Numbered from the stretch's first letter, positions 22,301 through 30,796 are shown. The stretch is DNA of 64,000 nt from a virus (IMGVR_UViG_3300025110_000002:1-64000); one strand, 5' to 3'. Notes: a model not told the origin generated them from the sequence alone. A program made the numbers and translations.

Positions 22301-23453
22301 TACCAGCACTCACTCCTATTTCTAATGAATGATCTGCGTTTCTTGACATGTTAAAATTAGGTGAACCGGTAGTGTAATTAGAAAATACTATTTTATAGCC
22401 ACCTCCCGTAGCTGCTGTTGGCATATACCAAAAACTAAGGGTGAGTGCAGTACCTGCAAATTGATTTGAAGCCCCAAGAGATATTCTACTAGCACTTCCA
22501 CCAGTAAAAGTTGCAACACCATAATTATTTTGTTTAAAAGTAACATTAGATGCTGTGCCGTTATAAGTTGTACTACTTCCTGATGTATCATTAGAATTTC
22601 CTTGAAATTGATAATCCGCAACAAGATTAGTAGTAATTAAAGTGTCAGAACTTTGTTTATTTACTGCTTTTGGTACCCATATACCGTGAACTAATTCGCC
22701 AAATTCATTAGGAAGTAGTGCACTTCCATCTACAAATATAAAATTACCATATGTAGCATCAGCACCGTAACCAGGACTAAATGCCCAATCATTAATTCTT
22801 TGATTAGTACCAAACTGAAAAGCTTGATTATCAGTTAAATTACCTACACTTTCCCAGTGCAGTGGTATGCCGTTCGCATAGGCTTTTATTTTTTCTCTAT
22901 CCATTAGAATACTACTGTCTAAAGAAATAACAAAATTATACCACCCTGCTTTATCTATAAATGTGGCTTGTGAAGTAAAGTATACTCCATCAATCCTAAT
23001 ATATAATTTATGGTTAGTACCGGAGGAATGTAAAAGTATTGCAACTAGGCTATTTGAGGAGGAAGTTCCTGATGTATATAAATACCTGTTTGAAGAAGTA
23101 GTTTTATGTATTTTAACCCAAAGGCTAAAAGTGCCTTTTGTATTTGTAAACACCGGAGCTGTAGTTAAACCAGGTTCAAGTACTTTAACACTGTTATGGT
23201 TAGATGTTATTCCATCCATGTGCAACGATTCCCCTAACCATCCTGTCTCTTCCGTGGTGGGATTTATTTGAAATAATGTTTGTCCTCTAAGTTCTGACAT
23301 AGATCTACCCGATACGGTATCACCATCACCAACAGCGGTAAATTTTACAGTATTGTTATCCCCTAAAGATACATTCGATTCGTTTGAATCTGCCTGTAAC
23401 GTTGCATTTACGTCATCATTTAAACTTATTTGACCGGAATTAGGAATTGGCAT
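16308..23453 (-). CDS. Giant mosaic tail adhesin with LamG, SPRY-like and phage-tail repeat domains
   Basis: A 2381-residue virion protein. The N-terminus MPIPNSGQISLNDDVN is typical of phage fibre attachment ends. About six concanavalin A/LamG-like domains follow. Each is marked by a W(Y/H)H...V..YD...YINGxxxG pattern, for example DTWYHQTIVYDASTNNATIY, NKWHHAVMTM, DVWYHVVWSYDATGR and NEWVHVAYTISGGTKTIYIN. They lie roughly at residues 100-255, 275-500, 520-750, 1480-1660, 1690-1860 and 1890-2100. An SPRY-like block (about 790-965, with GKWYYEVKI) and several repeats of the form GFQPDLVWIKDR...DSIRG (about 990-1450 and 2115-2381) separate them. All are glycan-binding-type beta folds, so host surface recognition is the likely job. 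It overlaps the upstream fibre gene by 14 bases. Confidence 0.85.
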   Translation of the reverse strand: MPIPNSGQISLNDDVNATLQADSNESNVSLGDNNTVKFTAVGDGDTVSGRSMSELRGQTLFQINPTTEETGWLGESLHMDGITSNHNSVKVLEPGLTTAPVFTNTKGTFSLWVKIHKTTSSNRYLYTSGTSSSNSLVAILLHSSGTNHKLYIRIDGVYFTSQATFIDKAGWYNFVISLDSSILMDREKIKAYANGIPLHWESVGNLTDNQAFQFGTNQRINDWAFSPGYGADATYGNFIFVDGSALLPNEFGELVHGIWVPKAVNKQSSDTLITTNLVADYQFQGNSNDTSGSSTTYNGTASNVTFKQNNYGVATFTGGSASRISLGASNQFAGTALTLSFWYMPTAATGGGYKIVFSNYTTGSPNFNMSRNADHSLEIGVSAGSSGTWYRKTAPDAIKMNIWTQVTIVFDSSQSAEADKTKIYINGGDFYHFNNTGSGGTGNWLDTSNTLYIGDWDHQTGYTDTSKFGEVQIYTSALTAANVLQNYNATKHKYFYGLNGWHFNLNNTDTGSVITPGSDLKLHLDAGDWDADGTDETSFSGTAWSDKSGNSNNGTVSGATYSTDNGGCFSFNGSSHYVKINDSIFNNSSDTDITWSCWLRLDSTWTSGFRSPVGSTASNGYRGAIAINMYGTGSGITTSLERYYNNTQRYASVYGTSAGLYTYAVDTWYHQTIVYDASTNNATIYINGSQIGSSYNLNTVNSQTTVNETSIGMYGSGYSNNGWAGDIAQIRCYDKALTAQEVVQNFRATQGHYGVLSLADISGNAKGGIANGTNLTGADHTGDKSNVSYATLSENAKSTSVTLSDGGHALTHTVSGWRGGVGTRAVSSGKWYYEVKITSVNTSGATANSAYFMAGWQKAEAVGDWDDSPYSTYNNVIVVFGSGSFGIISSGTSPHYGTSNINGGSVFALNDVLGIALNADTGAVQIYKNGSALGSAVTLTADEYVVFYSKWSSTHDNATFNFGARGFAHTPPSGYLALSSDNIPTANNVDPVNKKKPSDYFSTVLYNGNGGTTKSITGVGFQPDLVWIKDRDDTENHAIFDSIRGENLWLHPNTNAAETDYSGQYGLLGFEEDGFKVGNGTALNAAENYVAWCWKASGSEETLTGSGSNNSVIASVNDDAGFSILKYEGTGSSGMKIRHGLSAAPAMVMVKKRDANPAAWMVWFHQGLTDFDYYLTLNTGDQQTDSVGTGFSAAPDANLLTFGTSGIGNDNNLRYVAYCWRNVDGYSKIYSYRGNGSSVGPVVYTGFKPAFLMIKRADSSANWRILDNKRSETNILSGELYPNLTNTEGDYNAVNFLSNGFQIVNSDTSYNASGGTYIYMAIAEDPAKYSQGFGQELRDVEKFLEKGTGSTEYPANHFQIARYTGTNAKQKIELNFSPGLTWFKALSDARTHSLVDSVRGFNGSSARVLQSDSNSAQWDSAYINSFDADGFTISGSENYINNSSHNYISWNWKAGDTQVTKKPTYTSSGILTSNLALHYNFADSNTYSGSGTTVYDLTSNDNDATLNNSPSWVDKENGNYFDLDGSNDFIECTTIKDDVDDGQSVSMEVWFKCSSSQSGEGIICGFGGSYGDAGMDIGVKPSTGLLYISQGSGSYGVGYDIRDNKWHHAVMTMTSSAKSLYLDGILIDSSAATNRGTFPNDFHIGTWADDAYNGYYYKGAVGQVRIYTAELTQSQIRANYDATRTLYQGVGTTGNVLQTGLLNNIDVDSFSSYDPNSFGITNKVAVFNGSSSLIAIGSPIPNTDTDTAISAWVRLDSGVSSHMHITGTGVTTALSEAPFRATLSYVSSNTFKLFALRQVGGTYYLAGTSGLNNVTILPDVWYHVVWSYDATGRQLSTFLNGVAIDSNVAMSTTGSSVNNSTTVIGSFRSTSGPFFDGSIDTLRMFSSVLTADQAKILYNETSSTTGTLNPTGISNCIALYNFNSDSGTAVDDVSTNFDGTASNVTFEEDNTTSHRIKDQTSNNLSLGSLVNTTINESNSWGTSLKYDGTGDYVTLPIGLGRTATQDVTREFWVKVDDYPGSGDKDTLFYCGDMSANQYYETIAVRPDGTLQYQERAGNSSTNGLNNGDGLSTPADNLILHENEWVHVAYTISGGTKTIYINGKLAISKTFSDTKVNNSAYGGSLGSFRGSTVASFQGEIAQFRSYTSALTRAQIKANYDATRPQFFTALTHSLVSVNEKAGFSIVKYTGNATSGATISHGLSAAPNLIITKRLDSTGDWLVYHSSLGATKYLIMNVDDRAYTVSNVWNDTAPTSTVFSIGNYAEINTSGGQYIAYCWTSILGYSKIGEYTGKTAGVTIYTGFQPRFIMIKAFEGSYDEHWAILDAARGSEKVINPNRTNAEGDSALNTFTTSPTSFSFPHQNTADAMLNENGVKYIYMAFA

Positions 23454-26400
23454 CTTTCATCTGTTTTTCAAGGTTATTAACTTTTTGTGTAAGTTCTTTT
23501 ACAGCTTCAATTAAAACTGCATTTAACTTTTCATAATCCACTGTCTTAACTTTTTTACCACCTAATAATTCTTTTTCATAAACTATATGTGGTATTACTT
23601 CTTCTACTTCTTGTGCTACAACACCTAAATCGTGTTTCCCTTTTCTACTTCCATCATTCCAATCATATTCAACACCTCTTAACTTATTAACTGTTTCAAG
23701 TGCATTTGGTATTGTTTCTATGTTGTCTTTAAGAGAAACATCTGAAACCCCTGTTGAAAATGCTACTACATCGCCGTCAACTAATAAATCTTTATTTGTA
23801 GAATCAATTTCCATTACAACTGTAGCACTACTACTACCAAACGCCCACTGATGTTTAGTTGATGTAGATGCATAATAGTTATTACTATCATAACCTATTT
23901 GTTGTATATCAGCCCTACAATCGGCATCCACATCTAATGTATTTGAAGTAAGAGTTAATCCCTTACCAGCTATAATATTTGTGGCTGTAATAAAGTTAGC
24001 TTTAGTAATTGTTTTGTGAGCGCTTGCTGTAGCATCATAGAATAATATTTCATCTGCGTCGGCTATAGTTGTTTCAACAGTTAAATCATTTATTGCAAGG
24101 CCAATATTACCAGTTTCTGTAATTGTACCACTTAAACCCGTAGAAGTACCAACAGATCTAACACCAGCACCTACATATATAGTACCGCCCATACCTGAAT
24201 GAGAAGAACAGTAATAATACAATGTCTTAGGTGTATCTTGTTCAACTGTAATTTCTGTAACTCCTGATACAGAAGTGTCTACACCTGTAGCATAAGCACT
24301 TCCAGAATTATGTGTTCCATCACTTGTAGTGGAAAATCTAAAAGGGTGACCAGTAGGGTGTGTAAATCTATATTTAAATCCAGGCATTAAAGTTACATCA
24401 GCTTGTTGCGTGCCGTCTATAAAATATTTATTAGAACCACCTACGTTTTGAACTGTAACTGCTATATCATTTCTAAAATATTTAAGTGATATTTCGTCTG
24501 CTGCTTTTCTTGATTCAGTTGCACTATTTTGTAATATAAATTCTGTTGTTCCAGATATATCAGCAGTCATATCGGTTAATTCAGAAAAATCTAAAGCAAA
24601 TGTTATTGTTTCATTTGAACTTTGATCTGTTGTAAATGCATCACCACCTGATAATCCAGTACCTGCTGTAAGTGTTATTGTGGCATTATTTGCTGCTGAA
24701 GGTATTGTAGGGGTGCCTGTAAAGTTTCCATAAGCTAAATAATATGAACCTTCTTGACCATCTAAAGTATCAGAGTCAATACCGTTACCCGTACCCTCAT
24801 CTGCTGTTGTAAGTATTTTTACTTCTGCTCCAGCTAAACCAGCATACCATCTGTCTTGTGATTCATTCCATATCAGTGATGCATCATCGCCAGTACTTCC
24901 TCTTTCCACATGAATACCCCCATCTGTTCCAGTTGAAGCATTTTTATTAAGTAATATAATATTATCATTAATAGTAACTGTTTCTGTATTTACACTGGTT
25001 GTAGTACCACTAACTGTTAAATCACCTGTTACAGTCAAATTACCTGATGTAGTTATAGTAACATCCGTAGCATCACCTATCGTTAAACTTTCTGTTATTT
25101 GTGGTAACCTAGCTGTCAAGTTAGCAACATTAACATCAACATCTGAATTAGTTGTAAAGCTAAGATTACTTTGTAAATACGATTGAAGAACACTAACAGC
25201 CATTTTCTTAACAACCCCATCATCACTTATTGCAAATTCATCACTACTAGCTAAACCAGATGTTAATGCTGCTTGACCTGAAATAATATCATCACTTAAC
25301 ATTGCATGATGAACCGTACCAGCACCTATAGTTGTAGTAATATTCGTTGTGCCACTACCGGATACATCACCTGAGAGTGTAATGCTCTGATTACCAGTTA
25401 TATAGTTTAATCCTGTTACAAAAGTATGTATTTGGTCTGCAGTAGCTAAATTAGTGCCTCCATCGGCTATAGCACCTGTATTTATAGCGGTTGATGTGAT
25501 ACCTGTTACATGTCCGTTACTATCTACGGTTAAATCTTGAATATATGTAAGACCTGAATTATCAGCCGAAGATGCTGCAGAAATATTTGGATGAGCTGAA
25601 GCTAATGTAAAGTTAGGATATGTACCCGTAATAGTCATATTACCTCCATTACTAAATGCAACTGTTTGATCGTATTTATTGGTACTGCCTTGTGCTATAT
25701 TATCAGTTGTTATAGTTGCATTTTCAAATACACCTGTACTGCTATTATATTTTAACAATTGATTATTAGAAGCACTTGAAACAGTAACATCTGATAAATC
25801 ACTAAGTTGTGCAGCAGCAGCAGCGCCCCCCAAAGCTATAGCAGAAACACTTCTATGTATTCCACCTGTTAAAAATTTTGCTTCAGTTGCAGACGATAAG
25901 TTTGTAGCATTACCTCTTACTATAAGAGCACCTAAATAGATAGCCTGATCTGTTGTATTACTTGACTCTGTAAAACTTTCAAGCTGATATTGTTCTTCTG
26001 CTACAGAAAGAGATATATATTCTTCTTTACCATAATAAGCAACAATAGTATTTATTTCATTTGGAAAATAATATAATCTTTGTACAGAAAATTTAGTTGC
26101 TGTCATAGAGGCAAGTGTTCCTGAACTGTCATCATATTTAGTAGGATCAATAGCTGTATAACCAGCACCATCATTTGTATCTAGTGTATGTCCTGTAGAA
26201 CTATCTGCATAATATCTATGTATAACTGCGTCTGTTTTTGCAGCATCTGAAACAAGAGATGGATTATTAGGATCTGAAGCGTAGTTTCTACCAAATGCCC
26301 ATGCAACCCCCGCTGCTCTATTAAGTTTTAAATTAGATCCATTTGCAGTAACTTTATGACCAGATTTTTTCATCGGCCCAAAAATTCTTGAAAATTCTTG

Positions 26401-28314
26401 TAATTGAGGAATTGCTCCATATGCAGTTACAGGGAATGTTTTTACAAAATCTATAGTTCCGCTTGTATGAATTATTGATCCTATAATAATATTATGCGCT
26501 ATTAACGCGTCTGTAAATGGAGTTGTTTGTTGGTTAACACTTCCTGCTGAATCTATATATACCCAAGTATTTAACTGCTTATCGCTACCGCTATTTAAAC
26601 CGGAGCATGTAAATGTTTGTTGAGACCAAGCTACGTGTTTTATTTCTGGGTGTGGTTCCCCTGAGCCTCCCTCTTTATTTAAATCATTAACTATACCAGT
26701 CCCCGCTGCAATTGTAACTTGGGTGTTATTAGCTTTAGTAAGTGCACCACCACTTGTAATACCAGACGGAATATTTTCAGTAACATCATCTATAGATAAT
26801 TCTTTATCATCATATCTAAAATGTAACACATTAGTAGAATCTTTAGCTTTTAAAAATATTGCGTTATCATTGGATGTTGTGCTAGCTGAATTAAAAGTTA
26901 ATACATTATCTACTGTCATATTATCAGCAGAAGCATCTGCTGTAACAGTTAAATTATTAGCAACATTTAAGTTATTACTTATAGTTACATCATTTGGTAA
27001 TCCAATTGTCCATGTTCTGTTTGTGGTTAAATTTTGCGCCGAAGTAGGTGACGTTTCTATTTCATTTGTAGTACCCGAAATAGTTAGTGTAGTATTTTGA
27101 TCAAGTATTGTTGGTTTGTTTTTTATAAAAGCATCATCATTTGTGTCTGATTCATTCCAATCAACTTGTACGTTTTGCTCTGCATTAGCGGCTATATTTG
27201 TAAGTTTTGTTCTTTCAGCTCCAGTAATTATAGCTCCTGATCCAGCACTTGTTACGTCAGCAAGATCTGTAACATCGTGATTACTAAGTACCGTTAAATC
27301 TGTTGGTTTATTTTGTATAAATGCATCTGAACTGTTGCTGCTTTCATTCCAGTTAGCTTGAACGTTAACCTCGGCACTTGCCGCAATACCGTTTAATTTT
27401 GCTAATAATGTATCTGTAAAATCATTTGCAGATAATCCTTTACCAGATACTGTAGCAACTTTACCATCTAATGCCGTTTGTAAACCAGCTATGTTAGATA
27501 TAGCTAAATTGTCTAGTGTTGATTTATTTGCTTCAATAAAATCAACAACTTCTTGTAAAGAGTCTAAATCTACATTATCTGATGTTAATAAAGTATTTAT
27601 TGTATCAATTAATGCTTTTAATGTTTTGCCTTGTTCTGCAGACAATGGTTTTCCAGTTCCACCAGTTGTTAGATCATTTACAATATCTGTATATAATATT
27701 CTATCATTAATAGTTGCAACAGAGATCCTTTCTGCGTCGGTTATAATAGCACCTGAGCCGGCTGAAGTTACATCGTTTAACTCAGTTACAGAAAAAGAAT
27801 TTAAATTTTTAAGGTTATTACCTAAAGTTGAAATATAATATTCTGAATCTTTTATTAGTTTTCCACTTGCATCTTGATTTGAAACGCTCAATACTTTATA
27901 AGTTCCAGATGTTGAATCAGTAACAGAGTTAACTCTATATATACCAAAATTATTAGTATCTCCTTTTTTTGTTATTCTAACATCATATCCAGCAAGTACA
28001 TCTATGTAATTTGATACATCACTGTTTTGTAAATTTTTATCACTTAAGTATATAGTTTGTATGTCTGAAAAATTAGTAGAGGAATAACTTCCGGTACCTG
28101 TTGTAATAATACCAAATTGATCTCTGTCTACATTATAATCTAATGCTTTAAATACAATACCATCAAATTGCTTAATAAAGTTTTCGCTATTAGCAAGATC
28201 TAATAAACTTTGTACTGAAAAGTTTTTTGTTATGTTATCGCCAGAATTGGACCCGATAACTTTGTCGTTAAGATTTAGATCAACGTCTTGATCGTATGTA
28301 AATATTCTTGCCAT
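23440..28314 (-). CDS. Tail fibre with C-terminal S74 intramolecular chaperone (long paralogue)
   Basis: A 1624-residue fibre. The N-terminus MARIFTYDQDVDLNLNDKV, then NITKNFSVQSLLD, matches the other S74 fibre in this window (32688-34916), so both probably attach to the same virion site. The middle is long, beta-rich and repetitive (SGSGAIITDAERTKLTNIAA-type repeats near residues 190-380). A region near 1330-1430 reads like a cupredoxin-type segment (YYCSSHSGMGGTIYVG). The end is a peptidase S74 chaperone: Ser1524 and Lys1529 in SDVSLKDNI have the family's Ser-x4-Lys spacing, followed by GVEYDWNDGSRKGKHDLGVV and an end coiled coil. Self-cleavage should release about the last 100 residues after trimer folding. 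Confidence 0.9.
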   Translation of the reverse strand: MARIFTYDQDVDLNLNDKVIGSNSGDNITKNFSVQSLLDLANSENFIKQFDGIVFKALDYNVDRDQFGIITTGTGSYSSTNFSDIQTIYLSDKNLQNSDVSNYIDVLAGYDVRITKKGDTNNFGIYRVNSVTDSTSGTYKVLSVSNQDASGKLIKDSEYYISTLGNNLKNLNSFSVTELNDVTSAGSGAIITDAERISVATINDRILYTDIVNDLTTGGTGKPLSAEQGKTLKALIDTINTLLTSDNVDLDSLQEVVDFIEANKSTLDNLAISNIAGLQTALDGKVATVSGKGLSANDFTDTLLAKLNGIAASAEVNVQANWNESSNSSDAFIQNKPTDLTVLSNHDVTDLADVTSAGSGAIITGAERTKLTNIAANAEQNVQVDWNESDTNDDAFIKNKPTILDQNTTLTISGTTNEIETSPTSAQNLTTNRTWTIGLPNDVTISNNLNVANNLTVTADASADNMTVDNVLTFNSASTTSNDNAIFLKAKDSTNVLHFRYDDKELSIDDVTENIPSGITSGGALTKANNTQVTIAAGTGIVNDLNKEGGSGEPHPEIKHVAWSQQTFTCSGLNSGSDKQLNTWVYIDSAGSVNQQTTPFTDALIAHNIIIGSIIHTSGTIDFVKTFPVTAYGAIPQLQEFSRIFGPMKKSGHKVTANGSNLKLNRAAGVAWAFGRNYASDPNNPSLVSDAAKTDAVIHRYYADSSTGHTLDTNDGAGYTAIDPTKYDDSSGTLASMTATKFSVQRLYYFPNEINTIVAYYGKEEYISLSVAEEQYQLESFTESSNTTDQAIYLGALIVRGNATNLSSATEAKFLTGGIHRSVSAIALGGAAAAAQLSDLSDVTVSSASNNQLLKYNSSTGVFENATITTDNIAQGSTNKYDQTVAFSNGGNMTITGTYPNFTLASAHPNISAASSADNSGLTYIQDLTVDSNGHVTGITSTAINTGAIADGGTNLATADQIHTFVTGLNYITGNQSITLSGDVSGSGTTNITTTIGAGTVHHAMLSDDIISGQAALTSGLASSDEFAISDDGVVKKMAVSVLQSYLQSNLSFTTNSDVDVNVANLTARLPQITESLTIGDATDVTITTSGNLTVTGDLTVSGTTTSVNTETVTINDNIILLNKNASTGTDGGIHVERGSTGDDASLIWNESQDRWYAGLAGAEVKILTTADEGTGNGIDSDTLDGQEGSYYLAYGNFTGTPTIPSAANNATITLTAGTGLSGGDAFTTDQSSNETITFALDFSELTDMTADISGTTEFILQNSATESRKAADEISLKYFRNDIAVTVQNVGGSNKYFIDGTQQADVTLMPGFKYRFTHPTGHPFRFSTTSDGTHNSGSAYATGVDTSVSGVTEITVEQDTPKTLYYYCSSHSGMGGTIYVGAGVRSVGTSTGLSGTITETGNIGLAINDLTVETTIADADEILFYDATASAHKTITKANFITATNIIAGKGLTLTSNTLDVDADCRADIQQIGYDSNNYYASTSTKHQWAFGSSSATVVMEIDSTNKDLLVDGDVVAFSTGVSDVSLKDNIETIPNALETVNKLRGVEYDWNDGSRKGKHDLGVVAQEVEEVIPHIVYEKELLGGKKVKTVDYEKLNAVLIEAVKELTQKVNNLEKQMKDANS

Positions 28315-28316
28315 TT

Positions 28317-28733
28317 TTATTTATGTTTATTATTTCCAAATACTTTTTCCACACCTCTCGAACCGAAATAGCCTCCGATTACAATAGTGAGAAGGCCAGT
28401 AATTGAATCAAGTGGATAGCCCATATACCAGCCAGCCACATAACTTATTGTTAAAAATACGAGTACTAGAGGCCGAACATTTGAAGCAAGCCAACTTCCT
28501 GATCTGGCATCCGCCACCCAACGTTTTGTTGTGCCATCTATTTCAGCTCTTTCTATTTCTAATTTTTTAAGAGCTATAGCTTTATCGCCCTCGGACATAT
28601 CACTACCACCAATTATTGCTTTTATAACAGAGCCCACTGGAGTGTCACCAGCAATTGCTCCAACAACATTAGGAATTTTATTTAATAAAAATTTTCCAAC
28701 CCCGGTGTCTTTAAATTTTTTTTTATTGCTCAT
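28317..28733 (-). CDS. Holin (3TM type)
   Basis: The 138-residue protein has an amphipathic N-terminal region, the signature WVADARSGSWLASNVRPLVL (about 71-90), and then hydrophobic segments (about 87-105 and 110-128) before a Lys-rich tail. The ARSxSWLAxNVRP pattern is typical of the 3TM holin family found in gene transfer agents and marine phages. It would open the inner membrane to release the M15 endolysin encoded about 0.5 kb away in the same operon. It starts right after the 44-residue basic gene. Confidence 0.8.
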   Translation of the reverse strand: MSNKKKFKDTGVGKFLLNKIPNVVGAIAGDTPVGSVIKAIIGGSDMSEGDKAIALKKLEIERAEIDGTTKRWVADARSGSWLASNVRPLVLVFLTISYVAGWYMGYPLDSITGLLTIVIGGYFGSRGVEKVFGNNKHK

Positions 28734-28739
28734 TTAATT

Positions 28740-28874
28740 TTATTTTTTTCTTTTTACGCAGTTATTAACCATTTTGGTTTTACCGCTTTTAGTTTTTCTA
28801 CCACTAGGTGATTTTTTTTTGCCTTTAGCTACGTAACCTTTCCAACAAGATGCAGCTTTTTTTCTTTTAGCCAT
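28740..28874 (-). CDS. Small basic Lys-rich protein
   Basis: A 44-codon gene whose product starts MAKRKKAASCWKGYVAKGKK and ends CVKRKK, with two Cys and about 40% Lys/Arg. It lies between the holin and the 106-residue basic gene, with short spacers on both sides. Similar short basic proteins sit among late genes of marine phages, and DNA or RNA contact is plausible. Function unknown. Confidence 0.6.
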   Translation of the reverse strand: MAKRKKAASCWKGYVAKGKKKSPSGRKTKSGKTKMVNNCVKRKK

Positions 28875-28885
28875 ATTTTATAATA

Positions 28886-29206
28886 TTAACAGTTCCACCT
28901 TCTTCTAGCAGCTTTACCTCTTTCCCCGGTCCAGCCTCTAGATCTAGCACAAAATGATTTTCTTCTATTAGCAGCTTTACTACCTGGCTTTAATTTACTA
29001 GGAGGTGTTGTTACTGCTGTTTTTAATTTAGAACCAGGATTGTCAGCTTTATATTTATTTACACCTTTTTGTGACATACCACCACCTGCAGCCGCACCTG
29101 TTCCTGTTGGATTAGCTTTATTATAATATCCTAAAGATTTTTTCTTTGACGGTGCTGGGGGTTTTTTCATTAAAGGTGAAACCCTTTTAGTTATTGGTTT
29201 ATACAT
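28886..29206 (-). CDS. Basic late protein with RKSFCAR motif
   Basis: The 106-residue product is strongly basic. Near the N-terminus is RVSPLMKKPPAPSKKK (about 8-23), then a Gly-rich stretch GTGAAAGGGMSQKG, and the C-terminus has RRKSFCARSRGW followed by GERGKAARRRWNC. The KSFCAR pattern recurs in small basic proteins of many marine phages; I infer a virion or DNA-condensing role. Its first codons overlap the endolysin stop. The Pro-Leu-Met-Lys patch resembles a motif in the basic proteins at 34916-36387. Confidence 0.6.
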   Translation of the reverse strand: MYKPITKRVSPLMKKPPAPSKKKSLGYYNKANPTGTGAAAGGGMSQKGVNKYKADNPGSKLKTAVTTPPSKLKPGSKAANRRKSFCARSRGWTGERGKAARRRWNC

Positions 29207-29669
29207 TTGTAATATCTTTATATATTGTTTTGCCTTTTTCTTTTATAGCTTTTAATATTCTTTTACGCCCTTTTCCACCACTTACATAACTAACATGCAC
29301 CCAAGAAGGGTTCACATCATCTCCAAATTCCCATATAAGCTGATCAAAAGGTAAATTTTCTTTTATATAATTAAAGTAATCAGCATTTGTATATTTGTTG
29401 CTATACACGTCGTCTATATCAATTGCTTCCCCTTTACAATGTTGTGAGTTTTTTGACCCTCCGATTTTTGTATTTAATTTAGGTGAACGATAAAATGAGG
29501 ATATGTAAATAGGTTCCCCTACAAATTTTCTTAAAGGCTCAAAAATATTATTAGCCGTTTCCTGCATCTTTGCTAAAATAGCACCATCTGGAAAATTATC
29601 AATCCCTAATCGTTCTGCTGTATTTGATTTAGTAGCCTCTGTGAGACTTATATGATCTGTTAATTTCAT
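29199..29669 (-). CDS. Endolysin, peptidase M15A-like (L-Ala-D-Glu / D-Ala-D-Ala carboxypeptidase type)
   Basis: The 156-residue enzyme has the complete zinc site of peptidase family M15: His77 and Asp84 in SQHCKGEAID and His125 in PSWVHVSY, with SSFYRSPKLN (about 57-66) forming the usual preceding substrate loop. It has no signal peptide, so it needs the holin encoded downstream to reach peptidoglycan. It would cleave peptide stems of the cell wall during lysis, although an N-terminal virion role cannot be excluded. It overlaps the 43-residue Cys-rich gene by one base (TAATG). Confidence 0.88.
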   Translation of the reverse strand: MKLTDHISLTEATKSNTAERLGIDNFPDGAILAKMQETANNIFEPLRKFVGEPIYISSFYRSPKLNTKIGGSKNSQHCKGEAIDIDDVYSNKYTNADYFNYIKENLPFDQLIWEFGDDVNPSWVHVSYVSGGKGRKRILKAIKEKGKTIYKDITNV

Positions 29670-29800
29670 TAGTCATTATCACAATCACATATCTCTTTCC
29701 CAACTTTAGTAGTGCAGGATGAACATGATTTAGTTTGCTGCTTTTTTTGTGCGTGTGCTTTTGTTGTAATTGGTATTGCCGTAGGCCCTGATTTTCCCAT
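29669..29800 (-). CDS. Tiny Cys-rich protein
   Basis: The 43-residue product is MGKSGPTAIPITTKAHAQKK followed by a Cys-rich tail with CSSC and CDC. Four Cys in the last 20 residues suggest metal binding. The ATG is three bases after the zincin stop and the stop overlaps the endolysin ATG, which supports real translation. No function recognised. Confidence 0.55.
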   Translation of the reverse strand: MGKSGPTAIPITTKAHAQKKQQTKSCSSCTTKVGKEICDCDND

Positions 29801-29802
29801 AA

Positions 29803-30102
29803 CTATGCTTTTTTTATTTGTTTTTTATATGCTTCCGCCTCCCATCCGTAATGTTTGGCGCCTTCTTTCATATTTTTTCTAGAATATTTTTTTCCATTCC
29901 AATAGACATAATCTGTATCGTACCATAATCTACCGTCTTTTATTTGTTGCCTGTGTGTTTTTTCGTGAGATAACGCAATTTTTTGTTGAACAGGTGAAAG
30001 ATTTTTATTAATTACTATCCTTCCGCTATTATAAGTTTCTCCATGAATTTCTTTGGGTAATTTTTTATACTCAACTTTATTTGTTACCTTTTTCTTTTTC
30101 AT
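29803..30102 (-). CDS. Small zincin-like metallopeptidase
   Basis: The 99-residue protein has the HExxH zinc motif His46-Glu47-Lys-Thr-His50 in ALSHEKTHRQQ and a downstream acidic WEAEAY (about 87-92) that can give the third ligand, as in minimal gluzincins. It is basic at both ends and has no signal peptide. It lies in the lysis part of the late operon, four bases overlapping the winged-helix-like gene. Possible roles are maturation of a virion protein or help in lysis; neither is shown by the sequence. Confidence 0.7.
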   Translation of the reverse strand: MKKKKVTNKVEYKKLPKEIHGETYNSGRIVINKNLSPVQQKIALSHEKTHRQQIKDGRLWYDTDYVYWNGKKYSRKNMKEGAKHYGWEAEAYKKQIKKA

Positions 30103-30539
30103 CTTGTTAGATCTTTATTCATCTTATTAATAGCAGAATTATATACTTTATCTCTGTAGCTGTTGTTTTTATTAAATATACTGCGTCTAGAAAATGGCAA
30201 ATCTTCTTGTCCTAATAATACTCTATAAATCCTGCTAATTAAATATTTACATTTTGTTGAAACATTATATACAGTATATTTTATAGTAGTTCTATTTCTA
30301 TTTGTGTATACTTCAATCCACCCGTTTTTTCTTAATTTTTCCCAACGATTTTTATCCCAAGAATAAATATAGGTGCCATTGATATAATCATTACGCGTAA
30401 ATTTACCAAGACAATCAAAATGAATAAGTAATTCTAAATCACTATCAGTTAAATTATATGTTTTACAAGCCCATTTTCTAACAAGCCTGTAATATTTAAA
30501 CAGCCCTATCTTCCTAATAACAGAAGAATCAAGTTTCAT
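30099..30539 (-). CDS. Basic protein, possibly winged-helix DNA-binding
   Basis: The 146-residue product is basic and helical at the N-terminus (KYYRLVRKWACKTYNLTDSD). A segment that could be a recognition helix plus wing follows (DKNRWEKLRKNGWIEVYTNR, about 62-81, then RTTIKYTVYNVS). This helix-then-two-strand order resembles MarR-like winged helices that sit near structural genes of marine phages. It overlaps both neighbours by four bases. Late-gene regulation or virion assembly are both possible. Confidence 0.5.
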   Translation of the reverse strand: MKLDSSVIRKIGLFKYYRLVRKWACKTYNLTDSDLELLIHFDCLGKFTRNDYINGTYIYSWDKNRWEKLRKNGWIEVYTNRNRTTIKYTVYNVSTKCKYLISRIYRVLLGQEDLPFSRRSIFNKNNSYRDKVYNSAINKMNKDLTR

Positions 30540-30796
30540 AATACGGCAATAACGTCTTGTTCTTTAATTACAAAAAACAACTCATCATTAAATTCGATCC
30601 CATATCCGGCATGTTTATCATAATATATCATGTCTTTACCAGATAGCCCTTCTACTAAATTGCCTACAGATACAACAGAGGCCTTTTGGTATCTTACATC
30701 GTTTTGATGTTGCTCAGCTAAAATTAAACCGCTTTTGTTGGGTTTTGGTTTTTCTTTTAGCTTTTTAATTATTATGTATCTATTTACAGCTCTCAT
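30536..30796 (-). CDS. groES: GroES-like co-chaperonin
   Basis: I use the internal ATG (MRAVNRYIIIKKLKEKPKPN), because the longer frame would add a Cys/Arg-rich leader inside groEL. That leaves 86 residues, a little short of cellular GroES. The GroES barrel is recognisable: N-terminal RYIII strand, SGLILAEQ (about 23-30) at the mobile-loop region, KASVVSVGN, then DMIYYDKHAGYGIEF and the FFVIKEQDVIAVL end. It should cap the phage GroEL encoded immediately upstream; the genes overlap by four bases (ATGA), reversed from the usual cellular groES-groEL order. Confidence 0.8.
   Translation of the reverse strand: MRAVNRYIIIKKLKEKPKPNKSGLILAEQHQNDVRYQKASVVSVGNLVEGLSGKDMIYYDKHAGYGIEFNDELFFVIKEQDVIAVL

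Noticed and set aside
29803-30102. The small HExxH protein as the main endolysin
   Set aside because: It lacks a wall-binding or substrate-loop pattern, whereas the M15 gene has the complete His-Asp-His site and the usual lysis-gene context.
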